The notes beneath the pieces were generated by a model. The model was not told the origin of the DNA and did no database searches. It was given only the letters and a program-made list of their open reading frames with translations. From assembly GCA_029465975.1 (NCBI GenBank), contig CM055728.1:18346328-18410327 (forward strand): DNA of 64,000 nt. The letters are read 5' to 3'. The translations under genes were made by a program, and so were the position numbers. The stretch comes from Dallia pectoralis (Eukaryota; Chordata; Actinopteri; Esociformes; Umbridae). Positions 36,833 through 50,200 of this stretch are shown one piece after another. How positions within the stretch are numbered: the stretch's first letter is position 1; each line of letters begins with the position of its first letter.

Positions 36833-38217
36833 ATACAAAAATAATTGATGTGATCCGACATGTTTGTGAATGCTAAAGACTTTCCTTTTTTCTTCCTAAA
36901 AGTGTATTGAACAGAGAACCTAATTTAGTTCTAATAAACAGCATATAGACAGTCATTAAGCTCCCAGTGGAAAACTAGCAAATGTTTAAATCTGAATAAT
37001 TGCCCTGGCGGATCACGTAAACAATTATTGAAGCAAGGTACTGTTGCGTTATTTTAAAAGACAAGTGTTCTCAATGAGCTTAATGTTTTGTGGTTTTTAA
37101 ACAATAACAGATATTAACTTGCATTGTATAATCCTACATGGCTAATGAATTCTGGGAAAGTGCGGTATCTTCTAAAGAATTTGAGTAAGTGAATTTTGAA
37201 CTAGGCGTGTGCTTCAGTTATAGCCCAATTTAAAAGAAAGTACTGATGGGACCAGCTGCAGTGGTGCGTTGAATCATATAAAAGTAAATTGACAAATTGA
37301 GTTGGCTAATATGCATTTTGAACCAGAGTAACTGTTTAACCGTGATTTTTTGTTTTAATGTTCAAATATGGCCGCAGTGATGGAGTAAGCGGATGTAGGA
37401 GTAAGAGAATGTGGAGAGCATTTAAGTCCCTATTGAATTTTTTTAATGCATTTTATGTTTTGTGAATCAAAGGGAATTCTTGAATAAAACAAAATTTGAC
37501 TAGGTATGTTGCCTACCTGACAGTGACTTATTTTTTAATGTTAACAATAATTGAACTGCCAACACTTTAATTCGCATGTATAGGGACCTTGGACACAGCC
37601 GATCCAGGTTTGCATCAGAACCCCAGCGTGAAGGCACATTTTGGAAACTGAAGACTGGAGTTTGGTGGAGTGTGTGTTGGGGGCAACAAGCCAACCGTAA
37701 AGATACAGCAAAATTGCCTTATGTCTGAAAAGGGACTTCTTCACCTCTCTAACAAAGACCCCTTGGACCACAACCATTCACATAAAAATGGACGAGTCTC
37801 AATTGGGCTGAGGTGTTGGTTTTACTTTTTCAAATGACATCTTAAAATGGCCAAATCTTCACAGAATTCCCCGCAATTAATTGACAATCATGTTTTTCTG
37901 TTTTGTCTATTTATAACAACCTGATTTAAATGTTCTGTTGTGCAGTTGTTCTTTGTCCTTGTACAGCCACTGCTTATTTTGATTGCAAGTATGTATGTTA
38001 ATGGCTGTTATTTTAAATTTCATGTAGTTAGAATTGTACCATTTCAGTCAGATTAATGGGGCCATTGTGAGTTCCTAAGACCAAAAGAAATAGTGCACTT
38101 TCTACAAGGTTCCGATACTTGCAAAATAGATGATTGAACTTTGACAGAATCGTATCACTTGTGTACAAAGCGTATCACATGTGTGCTGAACTCCTATTTT
38201 AGTTTCCTGACGTGTAA

Positions 38218-38223
38218 AATAAA
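38218..38223 (+). terminator. tardbp: Polyadenylation signal AATAAA, distal candidate for tardbp
   Basis: GTAAAATAAAGG is followed within 20 bases by a T-rich tract (TATATTTTTTTACAATTTGG), the usual arrangement of signal and downstream element. It would give a 3' UTR of about 2.65 kb. Confidence 0.5.
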
Positions 38224-38245
38224 GGTTATATTTTTTTACAATTTG

Positions 38246-40930
38246 GTGCATTTTTCAGTTTAGATAAGGATGCTGTCTATCTGCAAAACATATTGTATAA
38301 ATCAACTGGGATTTGATTTTAGACAGTTTGGCTGTCACCCTTCATTGATCTCGTTTTAGAATGTTAGCAGCTTGAGTGACTAATTACTAGAACAGGTCAT
38401 GTAGAGAATGTTTGCATTTTTGATGCTTTTTACAAGATGTTATTTATGCTTGATTTCTTGTTTAATGGTTAAGCACTTTTGAATGGATCAAAGTAACAAT
38501 GTCTTAAATGAATACTATGAAAATACTATTTAGTTAAATTATCCTTTGAAAGATTAACAGCAACCATCTACTGGTAATTATTTTTTTTTTTTATTAGTAC
38601 ACAAACTTTTGTATTGCCCATGTAACTAATACAGAGTAACTCAAAACATTTGCTTACTATTCAAATTGTTAGCTTGCAACATGGCGTCTTTGCCAAATAA
38701 TGTTCTAAAAACTGCAGAAGAACAATCTGAACCAACAAAACTTAACCTCATAAGCTATTTTTTAGGCCAGAGATATTTAAACTAATGCCATTATAAAGGG
38801 ATTACATCTATTATCAACCAAAAAGCCCCTCCCACAGTCTGGCCTATTACTGTCCAAATTAACTTGACAAAAGATTTCTAGCTGCATGCTTAACAATAAA
38901 CATATATTTGCTTTTGGTTTTAATATTCTCATTATAGCTAACTGTATACACATATAAGCATACTTTTTAATGTTTGGGGTATTAGCAAACAGCATTTTAC
39001 TCAAACAATGTAGATTCCCTTTAACTCTGAGGAAATTCAAGTACACTGGAGATTGTGTAATATGAATCCAAGATATTGGGATATTATGGATCCAAGACAT
39101 TTAAATATAAATATGGGGTAGTGAAAGATTGTCATATTTACTGAATAAATCAAATCTCAATAAATACCTAGAAGATAACTGAACTTTTTTGGATAATAAC
39201 ATACATATAGGCCTACCACTGATATTTACAGGGCCTAAAAACTATTTAGTGGGGATATAGAGCCGTACCACACCCAAATATATGTGAAATTGTGATTTGG
39301 GAGTTATGACTGTTAGTGGTTGTATGAGAATGCATGGACAGTGCATCATGTATATATTTTGTTACACTTTCGTGGTTACTACACGATTTTGTATATTATT
39401 TCATAGTTTTTTATGTCTTCATGATTTTGAACATTTTCATAAGCTTGGAGACGCTATGCAGTTTGAGTTTGTTAAAGTAAAAAAAATCAGATTAGAATTT
39501 ATTAATAATTCCATTTCTAACAGATACATTGACACACAGCATATTGGTGAATATGTTTTATAGGTGACATAAGATCTAACATGATTTTTGTATTTCGAGC
39601 ATACATTAAATAATAATGCTTTTAAAGCATAACAGTTCAAACTGTCCCTGACTCGAATATATGTGAGGCTTTTTGCTGCAGGTGTTCCTGACAAACAAGT
39701 TGAATTCTCCAGCTCTTCCTCCAGGGGGCAGCAGTGTCTTGTGGACAGAGTAGCATCTGAGCCTCTTTGTGCACTAAAAAGCATTTATACTATTGTATAC
39801 AATTGCTGCTGGTTTTAAGAGCTTTAGTAGACCAACGTCATCATTTACCTATTGGGTTGTCATGCACATTTAATTAATTTCCAATTTCCTGTGTCTAAAA
39901 TCTGCATAAGATCAGCTACAAAATCTGACCTAATGCAGAACAAGGTCACATTTAAGACCATGAACAATTAACCATCTTAGTGAGATACAGTGATACAGAT
40001 ATTTTCAGAATTTAAGTCATTTTGTTAATATGTGGCGCTGCAAAAACATATTTTGTTCTACTGAGACTAATTCACCAGAACGTCACACCAAACGGATTCT
40101 ATGGATGTAAATTGTTTTGTATTGATCAATTTACCCAAAATGTAAAAAGTCAATAAGACACATCAAGGATCAAGTTACATTCTCAGGAATCCATGTGTGT
40201 CAGCATTACATTTGAAGGAATTTTGCACAGTCCAATGCAAGGGTAAAAAATTAAATTATCCACACAAGCCCAGGACCTCAACATCAGCTATCTATTGATT
40301 AGACCGTAGCTTTGCACACAGGTTTTCCCACACACTGTCAGTTCTCACAGACCATCTGCGTGCTTGTGGGTGGAGTAATTTCCAGCCAGTTGGGCCTTGT
40401 CCTGGGTTTCCCCACTGGACCCCCGTATCAGAACCTAGTTTTTATATTTATTGGGCTAGGAGTGGGAACCTATGGTGCCTAACTTTACCTTGTGTTTTGT
40501 GAGCCCATGGAACACATCATGGGACCTACCAAGCCCTAAGGACATGTAGCTGACCCTTCCAAAATCCCTCCTGGTTGTGTTGCAGACCAAGTAGCTGACG
40601 ATACCCGACAGTTCTGACTGCCACTTCTCCTAACAACTCAAAAACGACATGAATGCCTCTGGAAAATGTACAACAATATAAGTTTTATTTCACAATGGAC
40701 AAAGTAATCAATGATGCAGATTTAGTTCGCAATTCCAGGTCAATTTAACACTGGTTAGCTACTTGCAGAGAAAACAAACCTGAATCCGGTTTCTGATGCA
40801 AAGCTGGAGAGAAAGGACCACAAAAGCTAATTTCAAATAGATTTAAATCTTTTTTTAGCAGACAGTGCGATAGATAACCTTAATCCAGTGTCAGGTGTGT
40901 GAATTCTGGGATGCACATGACAAAAGTAGA
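38246..40930. other. Convergent intergenic gap between tardbp and pgd
   Basis: No gene was seen. A/T-rich sequence with short open frames (38777-39100 -, 39297-39563 +) without domains. A CTCF-like motif lies at 39718-39734. The block 40320-40640 is more C-rich and may be an old dispersed repeat, not identified. Confidence 0.45.
39718..39734 (+). promoter_or_regulatory. CTCF-like motif
   Basis: CCTCCAGGGGGCAGCAG fits the CTCF core (CCASYAGRKGGCRS) at all but one core position. It sits between two convergent genes, a plausible place for a boundary element. The motif call is by eye only. Confidence 0.4.
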
Positions 40931-40937
40931 CAACAGT

Positions 40938-41088
40938 TTGCAGAGTATGTGTTCAGGAGCAGAACCGTGGCCTCTGTTGTGTGTTTGTTGCAGAATATGT
41001 GTTCAGGAGCAGAACCGTGGCCTCTGTTGTGTGTTTGTTGCAGAATATGTGTTATGGAGCAGAACCGTGGCCTGTTGTGTGTCTGTGC
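40938..41088. repeat. 50-bp tandem repeat, about 3 copies, just past the pgd 3' end
   Basis: Three copies of a 50-bp unit containing GGAGCAGAACCGTGGCCTCT and TTGTTGCAGAATATGTGTTC. The third copy has small deletions and TTATGG in place of TTCAGG. The array lies about 70 bases beyond the likely pgd polyadenylation signal. Open frames here are due to the repeat. Confidence 0.9.
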
Positions 41089-41155
41089 CAATAGACCATA
41101 CAACTATAGGAACTGCATTACTAAAAATAATGTGGATGAGATTTACATTCAAACA

Positions 41156-41161
41156 TTTATT
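41156..41161 (-). terminator. pgd: Polyadenylation signal for pgd
   Basis: TTTATT on the + strand is AATAAA on the - strand. It lies about 130 bases after the pgd stop, giving a compact 3' UTR. It is the first such signal downstream of the stop. Confidence 0.6.
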
Positions 41162-41293
41162 TCAACACGTCATCATAATGAAATATCTAATAGTTTAAAA
41201 CTTTAGGTACATTATGTAAGACTGAAAAGTAGAGGGTCTTCAGATATATAGACTAGGTTTTAGAGTAAATCTTTGCGACATTGGTCTGCATCT

Positions 41294-44200
41294 CTAAGCA
41301 TTGTAAGAGGAAGAAGAAACATTGCCCCCATGGCCTGTCCAGTTGGTGTGAATGTATTTGCCAGGGCTTGACAGAAGTTCATACGTATGCGCTCCAAAGT
41401 AGTCCCTCTGGGCCTAAAGTGATTCAGAGAGGTCAGAGTTAACTCACAATTAACAGAAAGTCATTATATCATGTTAGTAAACACTGTAGTCTCTGGGGTC
41501 CAGCCACCTCACTTCACAGCCCAACAAACAAACTCCTCTTATCGAACGCTTACGTGTGACAACACTACTTCAAATAAAAAAAGTCTAACCCGTTCAGAAT
41601 GTTTTCCTTTTGTGTTGTCAGTGCCTCATATCTGTATACATTTATATTAGTCTCTACCCATATTAGGATCTACTAGTAAATAACGATGGGGAGAGTGGGG
41701 AGGTTTGTCTACAGTTTTTATCCACTGTTGGTCTCATGGGTGTTACCTGGAGGAGGTTAGCAGGGAGCATGTCATGGGTGTTACCTGGAGGAGGTTAGCA
41801 GGGAGCATGTCATGGGTGTTACCTGGAGGAGGTTAGCAGGGAGCATGTCATGGGTGTTACCTGGAGGAGGTTAGCAGGGAGCATGTCATGCCGGTAGCCG
41901 TCATAGAAGGATAAGGCGGTGGTAAAACAGGGCATAGGGATCCCCTGCTGCACCCCAGTGCTGACCGTACGGCGCCACGACTCCTAAGAAGTGACAAACA
42001 CAGACACATGGAACAAAATCACATATGGAACAAAGCCCACATGGAAAAATCACTGCACAAGACCAGAGAAATCCTGCTTGGCCTCTCTGAAAGGGATGTG
42101 TGTGATCTTTGTGTGTAATTAGTCACGCTGACACCAAAGATACTCTCAGGCGGGCTTGCAAAAGATCCAGGATGCAAACCACCACAACGCATCTAAACAT
42201 GAACATACACATTTATTCCAATGCTTAAGGTGAACCTGAACAATTGAAATAAAAACAGGATCTATGCCCCGATGAGCAGATTTCTAGATCTAAGATCATT
42301 CTAGAGTTGCTTTAAAGATCTGTGTTGTTTGTTAAAGCTCAAGAATATGCAATTCTCACGTTTTCTGGGCACAGAGTGCAGTTTGATTGATATAGTCTGA
42401 ATTATTCAGCAATTTAAACTTGACTTGCAGTTGTCAATTACTGTCAAAAGACATTACATGCTTTGTTCAATTTTTAACCAGAAGTGTCATTTGCCATAAA
42501 AGAATAGGTCTTTTCAGGGAGAAAACAATTATTAATGATCTAGAAGCAGCTTTTTCTCCCAAAATCCTAAGCTTATCTCTTAGTAGCAGAAATGTCAACA
42601 ACACTTAAAATAAGCAGTTTGGCACACATAAACCCCACTTTCTTTCATTACCTGGCAGTCCTTAATGGCATTACTGAAGAAGTTATCCAACAGCAGATTC
42701 TGCAGCTCACCATCCCTGTCAAAAGCCTCTTTTATCTTTCCTAGGAAAACACTGTAGAAAAGTGATGGAGACAAACATTGGAATCAGAGTTGAACTGGTT
42801 ACTTGGGCAATTGATATAGCAAAAAAGAAAATCACTTAGTCTTCTCATGAGTTGTCACAATGATAATTGACATCTGAACGTCTTTTTAACAAAAACCTGA
42901 CATAATTTCTGTGATGACATGATTGATAGGCAATTGATAGACCTTTACCTTCGGATGATGCACCCTCCTCTCCACATCAGGGCAATGGCCCCGTAGTTCA
43001 GAGACCAGCCAAACTCCCCCGCTGCCTGTCTGAGAAGCATGAAGCCCTGAGCGTATGAGATGATCTTGGAGGCATATAGAGCCTGAATGGGACACAACCA
43101 CAGGAACCTGGTTATTAACACTGATGATGGTGATCTGTATTATGTATCACAATGCATTACAATTTTTTTTAAGAAAGTATAGTTCCGGTATGACGTATTT
43201 TAGAATTAATCAATTGACTGGGAAGATAGTGACTTCTAAAAGAACATATTGTGACTTTTAAAGGTAAATGTGCCATGAAAGTTGACATGAGGAAACTGAT
43301 TCTACATTTGAAACATTCAGCGTATGCGGTTGCAATGCGACGTACACTATAACATTTGAGGGCACAATGTTTGATGTTTTACTTTTTTCAGTTCAGAGAC
43401 TAAAAACAGTAACTTTTTGGTTATTGTATAACCACGAACCCCTGACACTCAGAGCATTCATTTGTAGGCTACATGAATAAAAGGTTTAAAGCAACTCCAT
43501 AAAATCCTTCAAACTATTATCCAAAAAACAACACTAGGTTCATAGAGCTGGGATAATAAATTAAGACAATTGTCAGACAGGTCAGAATTAATTGTAATTT
43601 TATGTGCTGACCTACCTAACCATCCCCAGTAAAATGAATTATAGAGCTCATACCTAGGAATTCTAGAGCTCATACCTAGGAATTATAGAGCTCATACCTA
43701 GGAATTCTAGAGCTCATACCTAGGAATTATAGAGCTCATACCTAGGAATTCTAGAGCTCATACCTAGGAATTCTAGAGCTCATACCTAGGAATTATAGAG
43801 CTCATACCTAGGAATTCTAGAGCTCATACCTAGGCCAGAGGCCAACACCGACACTTAAAAGGGAAGTGACATTTGCAATCAGCTATTGCACGACACATGT
43901 TTAAAAATTATGTCCTATTTGTAAAAAAAACATGACCGGCTTTATTATTCAGGATATGTTGACATACACTTCCCCCCCATTTGTTGATATGGAACTTTAT
44001 TTGGATCTTGTTTTTAAATCAGTCCCACAAAAAAACGAGTCAACAGTAGCATGGCTACCTTTCGGATGTCCTCAAGGAATGAGGTCTTGTTTCCTTTGAA
44101 CTTGTCTCCCTGGGGCCCAGCAAGGCTCTTGCTGGCCTTCATTCTCTCGTCCTTCAGGGCCGACAGACATCTGGCAAAGACAGCTTCTCCTGTCGGGACA

Positions 44201-47200
44201 AACACCAGGAGGGAGGGCGGATTAGAAAAAGAGGGAGGCTGTCAGGTTGTTTACAGAGAAAACATGTGTTGTTGTAGTAACAACGTTCTCAGACAATTTC
44301 TTAATAAAAAATTATAGTAATTCCACAGTCATCCCAATAGCCAAGCTTAATATCCAAATATCGGGCATCAGATTACCTTTTCAACGTGCACCCGACTAGA
44401 CAAGATACATTGCAGCCGATATGAACAAAGGGTGTTTTAGGGAGCCAAATAAGACATGGTTTCTGGTTAAACGCAGCAGTGAGAGGAAGTGCACTGAAGA
44501 AAGTTAACTGAAAAGCCCAACAAAACATGCAGGAGTGCTGTGCTAAAAAACTTCAGCTCCTGGTAGAATGCACATATATTTTGCCACTACCACACAATCT
44601 ATAGCAGCCACGGATAAAACGATACACTTACATCATATCTTCACACTACTTTACACTAATAGTTTTATCTAATAAACCAGAGCAATAATGGACTTAAGCC
44701 CAGTTCTTTGCTTAAAGTGACCAGTCTTTTCTAAAGTCTGCATTTGGTAGCTACTCCGGTCTCAGACAAAAGTCGGGGGGAATCTGGATTAGTTGTAAAC
44801 ACCTTATAATAACAGCTAATCCAGTAAATGATATGGATGAAATACATTAACTACCCCGTAATTTATATATTTTTTTTTAGATTGGACCTTTTTACTGCAG
44901 ACTTGGTAAAAAAAGTGTTTTCCACAAATGGATTTGGTGCCAATCAAAAAGCACTGCACACGCACGCTTTATCGCTGCATTTCTGTGCCAACTACAACAC
45001 AATGGTATGCTAAAACCTAGCATGACTAACCAACAGTCTATTGTAAAAGCATTATAACTGCCACTTTTGAACAAGGCACCACTTCCCAGCACATAATGGC
45101 AAACAGAAATGTTGGGTAAGCATGACTTGCTCAATATTGCCACAGTGACACAATCTAATGGTGAAAAGAGGAAAAAAAATGGACACAGACATGACATTGC
45201 ATGCAACACTAAGTTATTTCAGTGGACACTCATAACCAGAGCTACTCACAGTGGCTACCCTCACGTGGAACCAACCGATGAAAAAAAAAATGCTGTGTCA
45301 CGATGAGTAAGGCAACCCAACCCCACTGAGGGTGAAATACATTGTCACAAGCCTGTCGGTTCCGCTTGTCCATGTTTCCCACTGGACCGTGGCCACTCAC
45401 ATCAGCTCATTTCTTTGACAATGAGCTCCTTTGTCCTCCCTGAATTCCTCACAAAATCACACAGGACCCCCCAGTCGTGATGATCCAGGACACATTCCAA
45501 CAAAAGCTCCCGACGCACAATGGAGAGAATGTCGTTTGAACAGCAATACGATTTTTGTATTTCAGTGGTGTTTTGAGTGTCAAGTGTCTTCCAGTCGGAT
45601 TATAAATGACCACATAGGAGTGTCTTGACTCCTATTACCAGGAGGCAGCTTTGTCCTGGAATAACCAGACACCACATGAAACTACCTTTATGAGACACTT
45701 CCCATCACCGCATCAGATAAACAGAGCATGGAAAACCCTGCTTATGTCACCTGGGATTAGGTGTCATAAGGAGAAAATCCTGCTCATGTCACCTAGGATT
45801 AGGTGTCATAAGGAGAAAATCCTCCAATCCGATTATGGAGGCAGACAAACACTTGTTTGATCACGTTCCGTCAGTTAATGTAACTAAACAGTTGCAGGAG
45901 AACAAAGGCCTGGCTCGGCATATTCCCCCAGTAAACCACGTAAAAGGTTGGCTCTGCTAAGAATATCCGTGTTTTTCACTGTAAGAAATTAACCACTGAA
46001 TTGTATCCTGCACCAAAAAACATTGGTGCTACTTTATGTTGCTAATACTCCACAAATGTATATAAGTGGTCTCACCGATCAGGGTTACAGGTGAGCCGTA
46101 CTCGAGAGCTGAAATAGCCGTCCACTTCCCGGTGCCTTTCTGACCAGCAGCATCGCGGATTTGAGGCAACAGGTGAGTTCCATCAGCAGCCTTGAACTTG
46201 AGGATGTCCGCTGTGATCTCAATAAGAAAGGAGTCCAGTTCTGTCTTGTTCCAGTCATCAAAAGCCTGAGAGGGACCAAATAGTAGAGGTTAGACGCACA
46301 AATAAACCAAACGATTAAGATACCTGACATTAGACGGGTGCTATAGAAGCCACTTAACAATCAAGCTGACGTCATTCAAGTTATGATAAGACACTCAAGT
46401 CTTTATTATCAGTCCTTCTACATAGCTGTTGTTTGAGTGAAAAGCAGTCATCGGTAATGCCTGGAGTGATTCACAACTGAAATATAGTCTGATTGTATTG
46501 TAATGGCTGACCTTTGCCATCTCATCATGGTCCATACCCAGGACATCCTTCATAAGGTGATAGGCCTCACAGATCAGCTGCATGTCCCCGTACTCAATAC
46601 CATTATGCACCATCTTCACGAAATGACCCGCGCCCTCGTCACCAACCTGTTAAAACGGAGGAACAAGTCAACACGTTTCAGCCCCAGAAAGGACATGTTT
46701 TTTTGTGTCAACGGCAAAAATATATTTCGCTCACCCAGTCACAGCATGGTTCTCCTGTTCCCACTTTTGCAGCGATGCTTTGAAAAATGTCTTTTATATG
46801 TGGCCTATAGATGTCAAATAAAATAGCATATTCAAAATAAGTCTCTATAAAACATATTGTTTTAATATTAACTTGATCAAAGGCTGTTTGAATATGAAAG
46901 AAGCGCTAAGAAAGTGACTTGTTGGACCGAAATGAGAAAACATTAAAAACACTCCCCATATCAGTCCCCTAATTGTGTATTCATGTAGTCTTCACATGGC
47001 AGTCAGAAGAGAAAGGGCCACCCTCAGACATCGGCTGATAAAAGGGCTTTAAAATATACATCCGATTGAAGTAAGAGGTGCATTTGCCAAAGCACTTCAA
47101 ATGCCATCACAGAAATGTATGATCGAGTTTGAACGACTGTGAAACCTTTTAGACTCTATGAGCCACCAAGCCAGACCAAAAAAGACACTTGCTGAGAATT

Positions 47201-50200
47201 GCCAGTATGCAAAGATAACATAAAAAAATTAAAAGGGCCATCAAAAAGTTAACTACAAGTAACAGACTATCCATACTCATTACAACTCCTACATAATACC
47301 CACTGTTAGGCTGCCATTTTGAATGTGAACATCATCAACCATTTATAGCAAAAAGACTAACCAGGCCTCTTTGTTTCCGCCTGGCATCAGTGAGGGTCCA
47401 TAGCGAGCTCCATCTTCACCTCCACTGACTCCACTGCCCACAAACAAGAGGTTTTTCTCCTTCAGGCTCCGACACCGCCGCTACAGAAACAGGCACACAG
47501 AGTCAACACATTAGACCACACTGACACAGAAACAGGCAGACAGAGTCAACACATTAGACCACACTGACACAGAAACAGGCACACAGAGTCACCACAACAG
47601 ACATTAGACCACACTGACACAGAAACAGGGACACAGTGTCATCACAACAGACCACAGTGACACAGAAACAGGCACACAGTGTCATCACAACAGACCACAC
47701 TGATACAGAAACAGGCACACAGTGTCATCACAACAGACCACACTGACACAGAAACACAGAGTCATCACAACAGACCACACTGACACAGAAACAGGCACAC
47801 AGAGTCACCACAACAGACCACACTGACACAGAAACAGGCACACAGAGTCACCACAACTGACCACACTTCACAATGACAGAGAAACAGGCACACAACAGAC
47901 ATCAGACCACAGTGACACAACCATAGATTTGATATTGCTATTTTTATCTACTCACTGTTGTGTCATTATATTCTGAATTGCCGCCATCAATGATAATGTC
48001 CCCAGCCTCCAGAAGAGGGACCTTTAAAGGAAATTGAACAGTTAAAAGGAAAACAATTATCCACTACTACTAATGTCTCCAGGTTAGAAGGCTTAAATCA
48101 TAAAACGTCAAAACATTCCCCTGTCATTACTTGACATGACTAATAAGAAAAGAAAGACTTTGACAACCACAGCAAGACTTGTAGGAATGTTCTGTGTGAA
48201 ACTGACCAGCTTATTGATAAAGTCGTCAACTGCCTGGCCGGCTTTGACAAGCATCAATATCCTTCTGGGCTTCTTAAGCTTGGCCACCATATCCTCCAAG
48301 GACTCAGCCCCTATTACTTTAGTGCCTTTCGCCTCATTGGCCAGGAAATCATGCACTTTGGAGACAGTGCGGTTGTAGGCACAGACCTAGAAAAAGAATT
48401 GGTTAGATTAGGCTGACACATTCCAGTAACTATCCAAGGTCAGAAAAGTTTAACAATTTTTGCAACTTAAAGGTACTATAAAAATAGGACTAGCATTTAT
48501 GTAGCAGACTCATTAGTAAATGTAACTGTATAAACCGTGCGGACACTTACCACAAAGCCATGATCATTCATATTCAAGATGAGGTTTTGCCCCATCACAG
48601 CCAAACCAATCAACGCAATGTCTGCTCTGTTGAAGAAGAAAAAACGACCAATAAATTTAAAGAGGCATTATGTTGCAGTATGATACAAGACCAATAGGAT
48701 ATTTCAATTTTCCATATTAGTGGCAAATGTACATGACGCCACTAGTGCCACTATGAGGTATGTGCCACATAACAAAGCATGTGTCATTGCAAGCTGGTTC
48801 CACAAACATGACAGTGCCTGTTGTTTACTGGGAGGAGGGTGGTTTGCGACATGAATGTGTGGCCAAAAAATGTGCTGGAACTGATGCTGTTGAATAAGCA
48901 AGCATGACTGAAAATCTGAAAGGAATTTTTCAAGCACAATGTTGGATCCAGGCCGCAAATGTCAGGCAGTTCTGGAGGCAAAAATCGGGTTCTACCTGAA
49001 ACTAGATAGGTGTACCTAATTATGTGATGAGTGAACGCTATACTTTAAAATGGGTCTTAACATTTTCCATTAATCCATCCATTTTAAAAGTTACATCTTA
49101 TTTTAATGGCCTACACATTGACTGCAAGTCTGCACTGTTCCCCTACCACCAGTTATGGGATGTTGCTTCTATGGTGATCTAGTACCACCTAGAGCTGTTT
49201 TGTTTCCCTGTTTAAAAACAAATTGATGGTAAATAAATCCCTCTACTTCAACCGAAAAGTGTTATGGACAGAAAAATCTCATTTTGTGGTGTTCGAATGG
49301 CAAAGAAGAACATTCATGAGACACAGACTGAATGAGAAGATGCTGGAGGTATGCCGGACGTCATCTGTCAAGCTGTGGAGGCAAAATGGGAGGTTCGGAC
49401 AGGGCAAAAAAGATTTTGAAGAAAGTCCATCACTCCATTTTGAAACCCTATGGACAATGGTCGATCTGAACTACTTTCCGCCAACAGGACATTGACAGAA
49501 AGCACAGCTCCAAACTATGCATTTTTTGGGAATAAAAGTTTATTCTGGTATTCTGTCACCAGATTGCAACCCCATTGAGTTGTTGTGAGAGCAGCTTGAC
49601 CGTATGGTACGCCCATCAAGCAAATTGACAACTTGAATGCCAAAAGTCTGCAAGGCAGTATAATTGCTGCACATGGAGGATTCTTTGACAAAAGCAATAA
49701 AACATATACAACCTTGTCAACTAATACACTTCCTATTCATTTTGCTATATTTCCTATTCAAATTAATTCATGTATGCTGTCTCAGAAAATAAATGAGGTT
49801 TTTAGGTGACCCCAAACTTTTGAACATGTTGTGTACATCAGATATTAGTTTGGTTCTTATGCTCTTCACTGAACCAGGAAGTTTAAACAATAATCTTTAT
49901 TTGCAGGGAGGAAGATGACTCGTTTTAAAAACAAAGGATCTAGCGTTACTTTTTACACACTATTATGAAATCAGAATTGAAAAAGATACGCTGGTAATTC
50001 TTAACCCGATGTCATTTATTAATTAATGCATTAATTCATTCATTCAATCACCTCTAACCTATACAAGCCTGGATGCATTTCGACATGATTTTACGACACC
50101 AATGTTCAGGTGTTCTGGCAAAGTAGTATTGGTTGATTACTCAAGTTCTTAATGTAAACGTCTGATAAATGACTGAAATGTATTTACAATTTTAGATAAC

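Larger units (their letters stand above)
35581..38245 (+). other. tardbp: tardbp 3' untranslated region (probable extent)
   Basis: There is no coding potential on either strand, and the composition is A/T-rich with several AATAAA signals (36827, 36932, 38218). Shortly after the stop lies a GT-rich stretch at 35720-35746 (GTGTGTGCGTGCGCGTGTATGTG), the type of sequence TDP-43 binds as RNA. In mammals the protein limits its own mRNA through such 3' UTR sites and alternative 3' UTR introns. The end at the last strong signal is inferred; transcript data would decide it. Confidence 0.5.

Noticed and set aside
48136..48378. + strand open frame of 80 codons
   Set aside because: It is antisense to pgd exon 3, which is fully supported by homology and splice sites.
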